64,000 nucleotides of DNA, from the NCBI GenBank assembly GCA_949318235.1, contig OX439134.1, positions 16,892,634 through 16,956,633 on the forward strand. Reading direction: 5' to 3'. Source of the DNA: Ecdyonurus torrentis. Taxonomy: Eukaryota > Arthropoda > Insecta > Ephemeroptera > Heptageniidae. The notes beneath the pieces are model-generated. The model did no database searches. It saw only the letters and a list, made by a program, of their open reading frames with translations, and was not told where the DNA came from. Position numbers and translations under genes: made by a program. Below, piece after piece: positions 38,139 through 51,890 of the stretch (its first letter is position 1; each line of letters opens with the position of its first letter).

Positions 38139-38706
38139 CACGGATAGAAATAATTAAAGCCATAGACCACATAAAACAACATGACAATATGCTTTTATAT
38201 GAATAAACATGAAATGGGATCTTCAAAACTGTTGACAGTTTTTACCAAAATGTTAATGTAGCCCCATGAAAGAGCGTAAAAATACTGTAAAGTATGCAAT
38301 TTAAGTGACTATTTATGTTTATGACGTCAGAAACATGCAAAAATTAGTATGAAAATGTTGTGCGGGTTGCATAAATCGAAATTTATGATCATTGCTACGG
38401 AGCTACAGTTGGGTTTTTGAGACAAACTAAAGTTATTTATGTAAGTCCCATCAAGTGTTTTGTGATATAAATGCTTATGTTTTTCTCTGGTCTATTCCTT
38501 TAAATATTTTTTCTTGAATTTATGTCATGGCAACATATTAAATGATGCTAAACTGGAAAAGCATAAATAATTATGCTGTATTATGTGATAATTATGAAAT
38601 TTTACATAATTTATTATGCAGTTATTACATAGATTATGCTGTATCTGTAAAATTTGTGCTGAAATTAGCTACCATAATTATTACGCTATTTATTTTTGTC
38701 CGTGTG
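38139..38706 (+). mobile_element. MITE-C split by MITE-A
   Basis: CACGGATAGAAATAA, then MITE-A, then the remainder to TATTTTTGTCCGTG. Confidence 0.72.
38154..38503 (-). mobile_element. MITE-A nested in MITE-C
   Basis: TTAA on both sides (38154, 38500). MITE-C sequence continues on each flank: CACGGATAGAAATAA before it and TTGAATTTATGTCATGG after it. TGACGTCA at 38322. Confidence 0.87.
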
Positions 38707-38802
38707 TACTGGACAATTTTCATTATTATACTATTATAGTCTCTGTAACAGACCTGCTTAATAAATATTATTGTTTTTTTTTTATTTCTTAATCTCACTC
38801 GC

Positions 38803-39040
38803 TTAAAGTTATAAAAAACCTTGAAACAAAAGCTTATCTAATATCCTAATAATACTTAAATATCAACGTTGATTTGGTCATAGTCATTGATTTCTTATTT
38901 ATTTTCCATATTATTTTCATAATGTAGCCCTCATGGGGCTACATTAACATTCTGGTACAAATTGTCATCAGTTTTGATGATCCCATATAGTGTTAATTCA
39001 TTAAAAAGCACATGTTGTTTTATGTGGACTAATTTTTTAA
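38803..39040. mobile_element. hybrid MITE: left half MITE-D, right half MITE-A
   Basis: It starts TTAAAGTTATAAAAAACCTTG and follows MITE-D through ATATCAACGTTGATTTGG and TTTATTTTCCAT. At about 38925 it switches to MITE-A sequence (GGGGCTACATTAACATTCTG) and continues to the A-type end (TGTTGTTTTATGTGGACTA). TTAA occurs at both outer ends. Confidence 0.7.
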
Positions 39041-40269
39041 GCTATTGCGATAGCTAGAACTTGTATTAAAGTATGTATGTCGTTCTCACAGTGTCAAAAG
39101 ACATTTAACTGCAACGTTATATCACATGTAAATGTTGAAGACGTAACAGCTGACACATAATCTAGTTTTATTTCTCGTACATGCAACTTAACTTCAGGTG
39201 CAAAAGTTTATAACAAAAGTGTAGACAATTTGCCAACACGTTGACCTCAATCTACTTATTTATATCTTCAAATTAATTTTATCTCTTTTGTAAAGTCAAT
39301 TAGTGAGAGCTTTTAAAAAAAAATTATTAACTGCAAGAGGATTAAGTTTTATTGGAGAGATAATGACTGCAATTTGTCATTTAATGGTTATATGATATTG
39401 ATCTATAGCTATACTTTATTATTATATATATTTCAACAGTTTTATAAAGTTAAAATGTAGTTAAAATTTATTGTAAAATTGAATTTTAAATATACAACAT
39501 TCCTGTTGCATCAAAATATTAACGATTTTCATCATTTTGTGTTTTATAATTATTTTTAAACTACAATAAAATATAGATTTTTTTATTTTAAAAAATATGC
39601 AAAAAAAAAAATATATATATATATATATCTGGTCCACATTCACATACACTTTTACTAAACAAACAGTACAGGGAATATTTTAATTGCATGTTATTCTAAA
39701 TAAGATTTTATCATATTTTCCTCCGTTTTAAAAAACAATTTAATTTTTTTTGTTAGTTATAAAAACAATTTTTAAATTTTTTTTTTTTGAAAGTGAATCC
39801 TATATGGATAAAATAAATAAGTAATAACTATGATATGTTATCCTGCAACATTTATGCAACAGTGCAATTAATACTGATATAATTACTATTACCAAATTAA
39901 TTTTAATATCTTAAAAGTTAAGATATTCAAGATAATTACTTACTTCAAAATTTCAAACATTTGTGCTCTTACAGTATAAATATTATTCAATATGTACAGC
40001 ATAAATTTTAAAATTAATATATTTACAATTTTGCATGTAAATACTTACATGCACTCATTCATGTTAGATAATTAAAGATAATTCAAGCGCAAGAAAACTT
40101 TGTGAACTTTTTCTTGGTTTATAATTAATTCAGAGACTTAATTAAATAGCAAAGAAAAAAATCAAGTTTAATGATCAATAAATAAAATTTACACTTGAAA
40201 AAAATACCGTTTTTATTAATTAACCATGGTAATAAAAATTGCATATAGTTTTATTAGTGATTTTAGGTC

Positions 40270-40488
40270 TTAAGTTTTGTTCCCCCAGTACAGAAGCTTC
40301 TTATCATCAATCTGTAGTAAAGTGAAGTGTTTAATAAGTTGCATCGTAAACCTTAATCTGTTGTCAACGTCAGCTAAACTGCTCCTACTGCACTTGGGTG
40401 CACTTGTCACATCATCACAAATTGATTTTATCAACTTTGTGACACATGACAAATCAATTGGATACAAAGAAAAAACGTACAGCATCAA
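40270..40488 (-). CDS. possible orphan exon or small ORF, unrecognised
   Basis: A 72-codon open frame ends in TAA at the left edge. It begins at a TTG followed by ATG, so the true start is Met at codon 2 or the frame is an internal exon. The segment is clearly richer in GC than its surroundings. The composition is protein-like rather than repeat-like: CDDVTSAPKCSRSSLADVDN followed by an amphipathic stretch RLRFTMQLIKHFTLLQ and a charged C-terminus IDDKKLLYWGNKT. I recognise no family. An overlapping plus-strand frame (40277-40537) is leucine- and serine-rich in the way antisense frames usually are. No clean acceptor is obvious, though a pyrimidine run (GTTTTTTCTTTG) lies upstream on this strand. 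It could be a terminal exon, a decayed gene or chance. Confidence 0.25.
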   Translation of the reverse strand: MMLYVFSLYPIDLSCVTKLIKSICDDVTSAPKCSRSSLADVDNRLRFTMQLIKHFTLLQIDDKKLLYWGNKT

Positions 40489-40652
40489 TTATTATAGATT
40501 GGACGTCTTTCCCTTCGTTATTAGAAATGAAAGATAGAAATGATCAGTATGATCACTCTTTTTTTTTTTTACAGCTTTATTGGCTAAAATCAAAACAATA
40601 ACGAGATTTAGAACGAGATTTGTTATTTGTTTGCAGCGTAATTTGTTGTTTC

Positions 40653-40971
40653 TTCATTCATTCATTCATTCATTCATTCATTCATTCATTCATTCATTCA
40701 TTCATTCATTCATTCATTCATTCATTCATTCATTCATTCATTCATTCATTCATTCATTCATTCATTCATTCATTCATTCATTCATTCATTCATTCATTCA
40801 TTCATTCATTCATTCATTCATTCATTCATTCATTCATTCATTCATTCATTCATTCATTCATTCATTCATTCATTCATTCATTCATTCATTCATTCATTCA
40901 TTCATTCATTCATTCATTCATTCATTCATTCATTCATTCATTCATTCATTCATTCATTCATTCATTCATTC
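40653..40971 (+). repeat. (TTCA)n array 2
   Basis: About 319 bp of the same tetranucleotide in the same orientation, 3.4 kb from array 1. Flanks are unrelated. Confidence 0.98.
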
Positions 40972-41292
40972 TCATATTCACTCACAATAATTTATAATTA
41001 CTGTTTGTCCAATCCAATATTTTTACGTTTATTATATTAAAAAAATCTTACACACATTTACGACCTTTTAATAAAAGCAAAAAGGAATAATTTAAAATAA
41101 AACGATTTTTGTTTTCTTTTAGAAATGAAGTTAAGAATAAATTGCTTAGTCTGTCTGTTTCATACAAAGAAATCAATAGTAATCATTAAAAAAGCAGGTA
41201 TAATATTTGACCATTTAAATTTACCATGTTTTTGGTTTGAAATGAATTGAGTGGAATAAATTAGAATCTGAGACGTTTTGAGGTTTTGTAAA

Positions 41293-41395
<103 letters not shown>

Positions 41396-41458
41396 CTTTT
41401 GACACACACCAGACGAACTGAAGTTTGTATATGCAGTAAAGTTTGCAACCCAAAAACC

Positions 41459-41501
<43 letters not shown>

Positions 41502-41734
41502 TTACTCAAAAGCAGTTACTAAAATGTAAATGGATCTGATAATTATCAAAGTTTCTACCGTTAGATCATTTTAATGAGAAGTTCAATTTATACCAATTTA
41601 ATTTTTCTTTTCTTTTTCTTTATTATATAAAATTGTATAAATGAACAAAAAAGAGATTAATTTTATACAAAGTAGAATTAAGTATGTTGAAAATGATAAT
41701 TATTACTTAATTTTAAATAAGTATATTTAAATAA

Positions 41735-41998
41735 TATGGTAGACGTTATAGTCATGAAAGTTACAAAGAGAGATCTGAGTTCGATTCCAAAGCAAGTATA
41801 ATACTATAGGTGTTGATCTTATCCTATACTCGAGTCGAAGAACCTGAGTTACCTGCTGTTCAACCTTTTACAGTATCGCCCAGCCTCCCCCCCCCCTCCT
41901 TCTCCTCAAATGTGACAATGGGCAATACTTTAGGCATGCCCGATTTAAATCGACTGAGATTTTTTGAGTCGAGTATAGGAAGTGAAGGATAATTCGAG
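41735..41998 (+). mobile_element. possible tRNA-derived element with inner foldback
   Basis: GGTAGACGTTATAGTC and then GAGTTCGATTCC (B-box-like). Behind it, TCCTATACTCGAGTC (41821) pairs with GACTCGAGTATAGGA-like sequence at 41966. Locally GC-richer. The 60-residue frame here is not convincing. Confidence 0.4.
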
Positions 41999-43125
41999 AA
42001 ATATTGCAGTGTCAACGCAAGAGTGGTTATTCATACGGACAAATATAGATACATGATATTTATGAAAAACTGATTTCATGCAACATATTATCCTAACACT
42101 TGTGACGTCATTTATGCTTTTATCGTTAGACTGTGAATGCTTAGTAACGTCATAACCGTTGATTTCGCAATACTTAAAACATTTTAAAACTGTATGCAAG
42201 CTTTTCAAAGCTTTTTTTTTCCAGAGTGACATGGGAAATTCTTAAAATGTTGACCGCTGTGTCACATTGGCAATTTATATCTCTATTATCAGAATATGGT
42301 ATTGTCATCGGGCAATATTGTAACATTTTATATTGCAATGTCTGTTCATTTTAAAATACTATGCAATTAAACGTTGCCGTGCACACAAAAAATATTAATG
42401 ATAAAAATTTCATGATATTCTTTTTAAGCACCATTTTAAAATATTTAAATATCAACACAACTTAATTGTTACAACAATAAGTTTAATACTCGTAAAATTT
42501 CTTTCATTAAAATTTTTTTTTTGTATTTAGTAATAATAATAATAATTTAGCGTCTTATCATATAGAATTATAAACTCATACTTTATTATTCAAAATAATG
42601 ATATTGTATACGTTTATAATCCTTATTTAGAAAATTCATTGATGTGTATATTTTTTAATGTGAAGAGAGCGAGAGAGAGAGAGAGACAAAAACGATCGAT
42701 TTTACTTGGCAAAGTAGCTACTATAGCGTACTTGCATTCTCTCTCTCTCTCTCTCCCAACTTTTGCTATGCTATATCTGTTTTTTTATTTTTTATTTTTA
42801 AAGCTGAACAATCATTCGCTTTCATATTATTAATATTTAAAATGACCATCACAATACGATTTTATTGCTATGTATAAGTGCATACTTCAATGCAGTACTA
42901 TAATATTATATTTTATTTTTAAACTATATGGAATAATAATGAATTTTATACTTTCATGATAGTATTATTACAACAATAGATAGCTACATTATGTGGTGAA
43001 AAAACTATAAAAGAGGAAAATATTTAATAAATATGCCCTGCTGATAGTTTTCTTCATCTCTCTTCCACTGAATGCATTTTTGTTATTATTTTCTTATGTG
43101 CCATGCATTAAAATTGTGCATTGTT
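41999..43125. other. unassigned, one isolated TGACGTCA
   Basis: TGACGTCA at 42103 is the only exact copy I found outside a recognised MITE; TAACGTCA follows 45 bp later. Otherwise AT-rich, with short GA/TC tracts at 42665 and 42739. Confidence 0.5.
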
Positions 43126-43420
<295 letters not shown>

Positions 43421-43620
43421 NNNNNNNNNNNNNNNNNNNNNNNNNNNNNNNNNNNNNNNNNNNNNNNNNNNNNNNNNNNNNNNNNNNNNNNNNNNNNNNN
43501 NNNNNNNNNNNNNNNNNNNNNNNNNNNNNNNNNNNNNNNNNNNNNNNNNNNNNNNNNNNNNNNNNNNNNNNNNNNNNNNNNNNNNNNNNNNNNNNNNNNN
43601 NNNNNNNNNNNNNNNNNNNN
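43421..43620. other. assembly gap, exactly 200 N
   Basis: The round number indicates a placeholder, not a measured length. Sequence resumes with non-repeat GGCCAAATTTCG. Confidence 0.98.
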
Positions 43621-43787
43621 GGCCAAATTTCGATTACCAGAAAAAAAAAAAAAAAAAAAAACACTTTTATCTTACAATACACAATAATGCATATTGCATA
43701 TCCGGTTAGGGTATTGTAAAAAAAGTTTGCAATTAGAAATGATAATTAATAAAATACAAAAATTACACACAAAGAGAATAAGAATAA

Positions 43788-43789
<2 letters not shown>

Positions 43790-43862
<73 letters not shown>
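43790..43862. repeat. (TA)n
   Basis: About 73 bp after a short (AAGAAT) run. Confidence 0.96.
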
Positions 43863-43863
<1 letters not shown>

Positions 43864-43930
43864 CATACAAAGCAGGTTTTGACAAAATAATTTTTATTGC
43901 CATGGCTGACAACACGTAACAGTTTTTCAC

Positions 43931-43998
43931 ACATAAATTATACAATACTGCTGAAATTTAACTATAATAATTATTACGTATACCTATTTTTGTCCGTA
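43931..43998 (+). mobile_element. MITE-C right-end fragment
   Basis: AACTATAATAATTATTACG and CTATTTTTGTCCG match the MITE-C right end; the left part is missing. Confidence 0.55.
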
Positions 43999-44394
43999 AA
44001 ACAAATTTATTTTAATTTGTATAAATATATTGAAAAAAGATTATTGCATGTAAATAACAGATGTTGTTAATATATCGACATAAAATCAATATTTTTTACA
44101 AGCAAAGAATCAACAAGCAATAATTTAAATTTGTTGCATATGTATATATATATATAATAATTTTTTTTAACTCAATGCGTCACTACGCTTTATAAAAATT
44201 AATACTCTAATAATTTAAACTTTTTTTAGAACAGTACTTTAAAATTCTATTTATGATTTTGTAATGACTGATTTTTTTTTTTTTTTTTTTTTTTTTAACT
44301 TCACTATTTTTTACTGATTTTTTAAAACAACTTTTTTTACTTTATGTCCTGGAAATAACACAATAATTTCCCATGGTATAGTTTCAATAAATTT

Positions 44395-44729
44395 TTAAGG
44401 GAGTAGGGGACCGACGTCGGCCATTAGACTCAAACTTTTCTCGTCAAAAAAATCTGAAATTTGAGCTTCAGCTTGAAACAATTTCAAATACAGTATATAA
44501 CATTTTTTGGGGGTCACCGTGCAAATTAATATTTTTATGATTTTTAGAAATTTTAAGCCCATAAGGCCCAATGTTAATTTCAATATTTTTTTATTTTTTT
44601 CGGGACGGTCAAACATCATGAAATTTTTATCACGGCTAGGTGTGACCCTTAGCTACACAATGACACCAAATTAAGACCCCAAAACACTTCTAGTTTTTGA
44701 GATATAAGGTCGGTAACCTCTTACCTTAA
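44395..44729 (-). mobile_element. MITE-G, opposite orientation
   Basis: Matches the reverse complement of 27159-27502 along its length (for example CGGGACGGTCAAACATCATG). TTAA on both sides. The 76-residue frame on its minus strand is incidental. Confidence 0.82.
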
Positions 44730-45314
44730 TATAATTTTTATAGAAACATGATTTCATTTTTATCTTTTTCAATCTCTTGTTTGTTGATAGCAATCACATA
44801 ATTTTTTTATACAAGTTCAGTATACAAGTTTTTCACCACATTTCCATTTTATACTGTTAGTAACTATACTGTTTAACTAACTGTAAACTTTATGTAAAAT
44901 ATAATATAAACTTTCAACAGTTTGAACTTTTCACCTGAACTTACTAGCTAGACAAAAGCATTGTTATTATCATATATAGTTTGTTTAATAATAATAATAA
45001 AAAATGTCAATGCCACAGTAAATATAAAACATTGCATTTTAAAAGCTTTGTTATTGTTCACTTAACTATATGATTATATATATGTATATATATATTATAT
45101 ATATATAAATGTACATATGATAAATCTTAGCATTGTATGTATATTTTTTACTCACAATTATACGGAAATTCCCTGAAATTACGTAGAATGCATATTGTAC
45201 TTTTTTTTCTATTGTTTTAAGTTTTTTCATAAAATCTTTTCTCAAAAGTCATGATGCAATATAAAAAAATTGTTTAATGGTATGTAAACGGGAAGTTTTG
45301 CTTTGTGCAATTAA

Positions 45315-45758
45315 TGGGATGTATAGAACAGGAAAAAGTAAGTTACGTCATATATGCTTCATTTATATCATTGTATTATCTTAAAGGCATAGACAACATA
45401 AAAACATAAGTATTTATGTCACAAAATACTTGATGAGACTTACATAAATAACTTTAGTTTGCCTCAAAACCAAACTGTAGTGCTGTATTTCGATTTATGC
45501 AACCCGCACATTTTCATACTAATTTTTGCATGTTTATGACGTCATAAACAGAAATATTCACGTAAATTGCATACTATACAGTTTTTCTACGTTCTCTTGT
45601 GGGGCCACATTTAAATTCTGGTAAAAATTATCATCAGTTTTGTAGTTCCCATTTTGTGTATAATGATTAAAAAGAACATATTGTTTTTTATATTTTCTAT
45701 GCCTTTAATGTTGCTAAATTAAAACAATATAAACAATGAGGAAGCATTAATAAAAAAT
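45315..45758 (+). mobile_element. MITE-C, diverged, host of a MITE-A
   Basis: AAGTTACGTCATATATGCTTC before and TTGCTAAATTAAAACAATAT after the MITE-A. The right end is cut by MITE-N. Confidence 0.5.
45381..45708 (+). mobile_element. MITE-A nested in a diverged MITE-C
   Basis: TTAA at 45381 and 45705; both ends read AGGCATAGA. TGACGTCA at 45537. Flanks resemble MITE-C interior (GCTTCATTTATATCATTGTA before, TGTTGCTAAATTAAAACA after). Confidence 0.85.
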
Positions 45759-46029
45759 TTAAAGGGGTGATTCTATTTCATGTCCTGAATTGATCGATAT
45801 ATGAATGTCTAACTTTTGAGTTTTTTAAGTTTGTTTAATTAATTTTTGAAAATTAAAAAATGACGTCATGGTCCGTAACTTATCCATATTGCATAGAAAA
45901 AGTTTCTGACTGTGACGTCATTTTGTGATTTATAAATTAAAAAAAAAAATTAATGAACTTTAAAATTAGAAATTCTTACATCTTTTGATTCAAGACATTT
46001 AAAATATATGCAATAATATTACCCCTTAA
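45759..46029. mobile_element. MITE-N
   Basis: TTAA on both sides, ends AGGGGTGATTCTAT and AATATTACCCCT. A palindromic centre carries two TGACGTCA sites (45861, 45913), symmetric about the midpoint. Confidence 0.78.
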
Positions 46030-46256
46030 AATTTTTAGTCTTATTATAATGTATTTATTTTTGTGCTATATTTAACTTTAATTTCCAGTTTTGTAAACAC
46101 AATTTTCTCAAAATTAACTTTTCATAATTAATGTAAATTATACCACACATTCATGAGTACACAGTAAAACTAAATTTTAACATTGTTCTAGTAGTCATAG
46201 TTATGGTAATTGTTGTATATTTCATTTGTTAGGATTTAAACGTGACCTAATTACAC

Positions 46257-46257
<1 letters not shown>

Positions 46258-46341
<84 letters not shown>

Positions 46342-46397
46342 GGCAACTTTTGTTATTATTTAAACTAACACAGTAACAACACTCACATATCATGCGC

Positions 46398-46488
<91 letters not shown>
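46258..46488. repeat. (GA)n then (AT)n
   Basis: GA at 46258-46338 and AT at 46402-46488, separated by 63 bp of unique sequence. Confidence 0.95.
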
Positions 46489-46489
<1 letters not shown>

Positions 46490-46848
46490 GTGTTGTTAGC
46501 ATAGATTTTATACCTAAGTTGAAAACATTTTTTTTTTTTAATCATCGTTTATTATACAAACTATTGTAATATATCAATTTATTCCAATACAATTATAATA
46601 TTAATATTTTTCATATTGCTTTTGATAAAAATTGAATCATTTTTTTTATGTAATTAATTGGGACTTATTATTTAATTACAACATTTTAAAATTGTGATAA
46701 TATATATTGGTATTTTATAATCTGCACCTTTTTGTAATGGAATTTTATTTAAATTGTAATAATTAGAATCGATTTTTTTAATATCAAATTGAACTTATAG
46801 AATTGATTTGAAATAAAATATATAGTCATGATATTTTTATTGAAATTA

Positions 46849-46851
<3 letters not shown>

Positions 46852-46915
<64 letters not shown>

Positions 46916-46960
46916 TATATGTATGCATGTATGTATGTATGTATGTATGTATATATATGT
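46852..46960. repeat. (AT)n then (ATGT)n
   Basis: AT to 46918, then about 7 ATGT units and more TA. Confidence 0.94.
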
Positions 46961-47317
46961 ATTATAACTAAAGTGTTATATTCAAATCATATTTTATATA
47001 TTTTATAAAATATTTCTAGCATTCCGGTCGATATTTTCATATCACTTCAACCAGTTTTGCGCTAATATGTTTTTCATTTATTAAATGAAAATAATACTCA
47101 TTTAAAATTATTATTTTATATTTATAGTTGTTTAAATATAGTTTAATTTCAATGTTTTGTATAAACATAGTACATTCTGTTTATTTTTGTAGAATTTCAA
47201 TATAAGGAATTGTCTAGAACTGTTTTATTATCCTGTGTGCCTAATCAATGTATCGTGAAAATAAAAATGTTTGGTTTTTGATTCTTTGGTTTTAATTATA
47301 AATTTATAATATTTTTT

Positions 47318-47480
47318 AATATTTATGCTAGCTCATTTTCAGCACAATCTCTTCATAATGACTTTTTTTATAACGCATAAATATGTTTTACTGCAGCATA
47401 GCATAATAATTAATACTGTACAATGTAGCAACATTTGTGCTATATCAATACAGCAATTCATTATTTACTATTTTCTTGTA
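47318..47480 (-). mobile_element. MITE-C, reversed, partial
   Basis: TTTATGCTAGCTCATTTTCAG, then GCATAA-rich sequence to about 47480. Confidence 0.6.
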
Positions 47481-47589
47481 CAAATCAAAGTCGATATAAA
47501 TATTAACTTTTTTGTTGTTGTTGGGTTTTTTCTCTGGGTCTCGGGGGAAAAAAAGTCTTTCACTTACGAAATTGAACTGACTAATTGAT

Positions 47590-47820
47590 GAAAAGAGCAT
47601 TATAACTCTGTGCTCCTTATTGGGCGAAGGTTCGAGACACCTCTGAGTGCATACGTCAAGTGTGAGAGCACAAAACGTTGCACGAGCCGTGTTTACATGC
47701 ATTCCATGACGACGCACAGCATTCGGGAGCTGCATGATTGATGTGATTGCACCGTCCAGCCTGCATAGAAATTTACACGGTTTCTCAAGGCTGCCATGGA
47801 AAATACTGGGCTGTGTATGT
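47590..47820 (+). mobile_element. SINE-like element, copy 1
   Basis: GAGCATTATAACTCTGTGCT then GGTTCGAGACACC (47629) resembles a tRNA-derived head with an RNA polymerase III B box. A conserved body follows (CATTCCATGACGACGCACAG, TGATTGATGTGATTGCACC). Confidence 0.6.
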
Positions 47821-47825
47821 ATATC

Positions 47826-48197
47826 AATAGGGTCTATGTATTCATGTTAAAGTCAACATGGGTGGCATAGGAAAAAAATCATTTTGCCAGTTTAAAAACA
47901 CTATTCAATATTTTTGAGAGTATTGATGCTGTAAATATCGATGTTGGGATGCAGAAATGCGACCGATGAGAAAAATCATGAGTAAAAACCTCATGATTTT
48001 TCTCATCGGTTGCATTTCTGCATCCCAACATCGATATGTTGAATTAGTATCTCAAGTATATGTGAGAAAAATAACAAATTTCCCAAAGAAAATTGGCTTA
48101 AATGAAGTTTGTCCTATGCTGAGCAATGTTATGCACTACTCCAGTATATGGCCTCCAAGCGCAATAAATATGACGTCATCCGCATACACCCTATAGA
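47826..48197 (+). mobile_element. MITE-H with an extra hairpin
   Basis: Ends TAGGGTCTATGTATTCATG and CGCATACACCCTATAG. TGACGTCA at 48171, about 20 bp from the right end. It contains a 103-bp hairpin absent from the other copies. Confidence 0.75.
47935..48037. repeat. 48-bp near-perfect hairpin, 7-nt loop
   Basis: Left arm 47935-47982 and right arm 47990-48037 pair with a single mismatch (GCGACC against GCAACC). The loop is TAAAAAC. Confidence 0.92.
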
Positions 48198-48959
48198 ATC
48201 TAAAAATAATACAATACCTTGACGTAGCACAAGAACACAAGATTGCAAAAAAAAAAAAAAAAAAAAAAAAAAAATTATCATCAATGCTTAAAATTCTTTC
48301 AAAAATTAATAAGAAACATTTTTATTATATAAATAAATATAAAGCGTACAATTTTAAGTAAAATATTTTAATACAAAAAAGAAATATATATAATATTTAA
48401 ACGCGTGATAAAACTTTCATTTCTTTCTATATAGAGTGAAAATACAAACATTATGAAAAACTAATTTTCCCAGCACGCGCTTTTCACTATATTATTATTA
48501 TTATTAAAATATATTAAAGTATTTTTCCCCTTCTATAATGCAAAGATATTATGTTAAATAAGTAATATGTATACAACACCATAAGTATCTAATAAAAATA
48601 TATATTACTTTTTGCTCCAAAAAATATATTTGACATTTTTATATATTTAAGTTTAAAATTCTGGTAATATTAACAGAGTTTAAATGTTAAATTTTTTGAG
48701 TTTTTTTTATATAAAATGTTACGATTTTTGCTTTTTAAAATTTTAATATGGATTTGAGTGAACATTAGCATGATTTTTTTTTATTATTTCTATTTTAAAT
48801 TTTATATAGAAAAACGTTGGTTAATATGTTTAAGAATTCACTGCATGCACTAAAAAGGCATTAAAAAGTTTATTGTTTTGCATTTATATAGGAACCTGTA
48901 CCTTAAATCTTCGTATATAGTTTAATGTACTGCAGAGGAGAAATATAATATAGGGTTTA

Positions 48960-49248
48960 AGTTTAAAGTCGACGCAATGTTGGATCATTCAATAACATGG
49001 GCAGCATAGGAAAATGGCTCATTTTACCAGTTTAAAAATACAAATTAATATTTTTAAGAACATTGATACTGTTAATAGTATGAATTAGTATTTCAAGTAT
49101 GTTAGATAAATAAGACAAAATTAGTCGATTTTGCAAATAAAATAGCCAAACACGAAGTTTGTCATATGCTGAGCGATGTAATTCATTACTCTAGTATGGC
49201 ATCTAAGCGCATTTATTATGACGTCATGCGCATACACCCTATAGAAAC
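48960..49248 (+). mobile_element. MITE-H
   Basis: Matches 47826-48197 without the hairpin (TGATACTGTTAATAGTATGA in its place). TGACGTCA at 49219; ends CATACACCCTATAG. Confidence 0.75.
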
Positions 49249-51151
<1,903 letters not shown>

Positions 51152-51489
51152 ATGTATGCAAATATTTGAGAAACCTTTCAAGTTTTACGAAAAAAAAAAA
51201 AGAGTAGAATTTAAACCACATTTGTCTCCCAATGTGTTATATACAAAATTTTAAATCAACGTTCTTTTTTTCAATTGTAATTTAGCTTTTTTTTTTTTTT
51301 TAAATCTTATTATTATTACAAACCAATTTTCTAGAACTGAATTTATTTCATAATTTAGCTCTAGGGCAAAATGAAAGTTCTATTTTATAATTGAAGCTTT
51401 CTTTAATCTAAAAAAAAATGTATAAAGAAATAAAGTTTTAAAGAAATTAATGATTATTCAAAGAAAAAATGGTTTTAAGACATATTTTT

Positions 51490-51650
<161 letters not shown>

Positions 51651-51890
51651 CATTGAAGCTAAATAAATGTTCTTTGAAAATCACAGTAGATAATAAAATC
51701 ACTAATAATAATGAAAAATATACAAATTTGTTGTTGCATTTAACCTTGATAACATCTTTCTTATCAAGATTTATCATACAAAGAACGATTTTAATAATTT
51801 TCACGATCAAATGTATAAAAAGACATTCTCACAATCGTTCTTACTACAGTTGAAAAACTTGGCATTTTTTTGTGTATTAACTTTAGATAA

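Noticed and set aside
37193..40997. Long IHSF-repeat ORFs
   Set aside because: Pure (TTCA)n is open in all plus frames by composition; no promoter, start context or non-repeat domain.
41810..41992. Proline/serine-rich 60-residue ORF
   Set aside because: It overlaps the foldback and a C homopolymer; better explained as a tRNA-derived repeat.
47445..47735. Minus-strand 96-residue ORF, and similar ORFs at 62362-62771
   Set aside because: They share peptide words only because both overlap the same SINE body.
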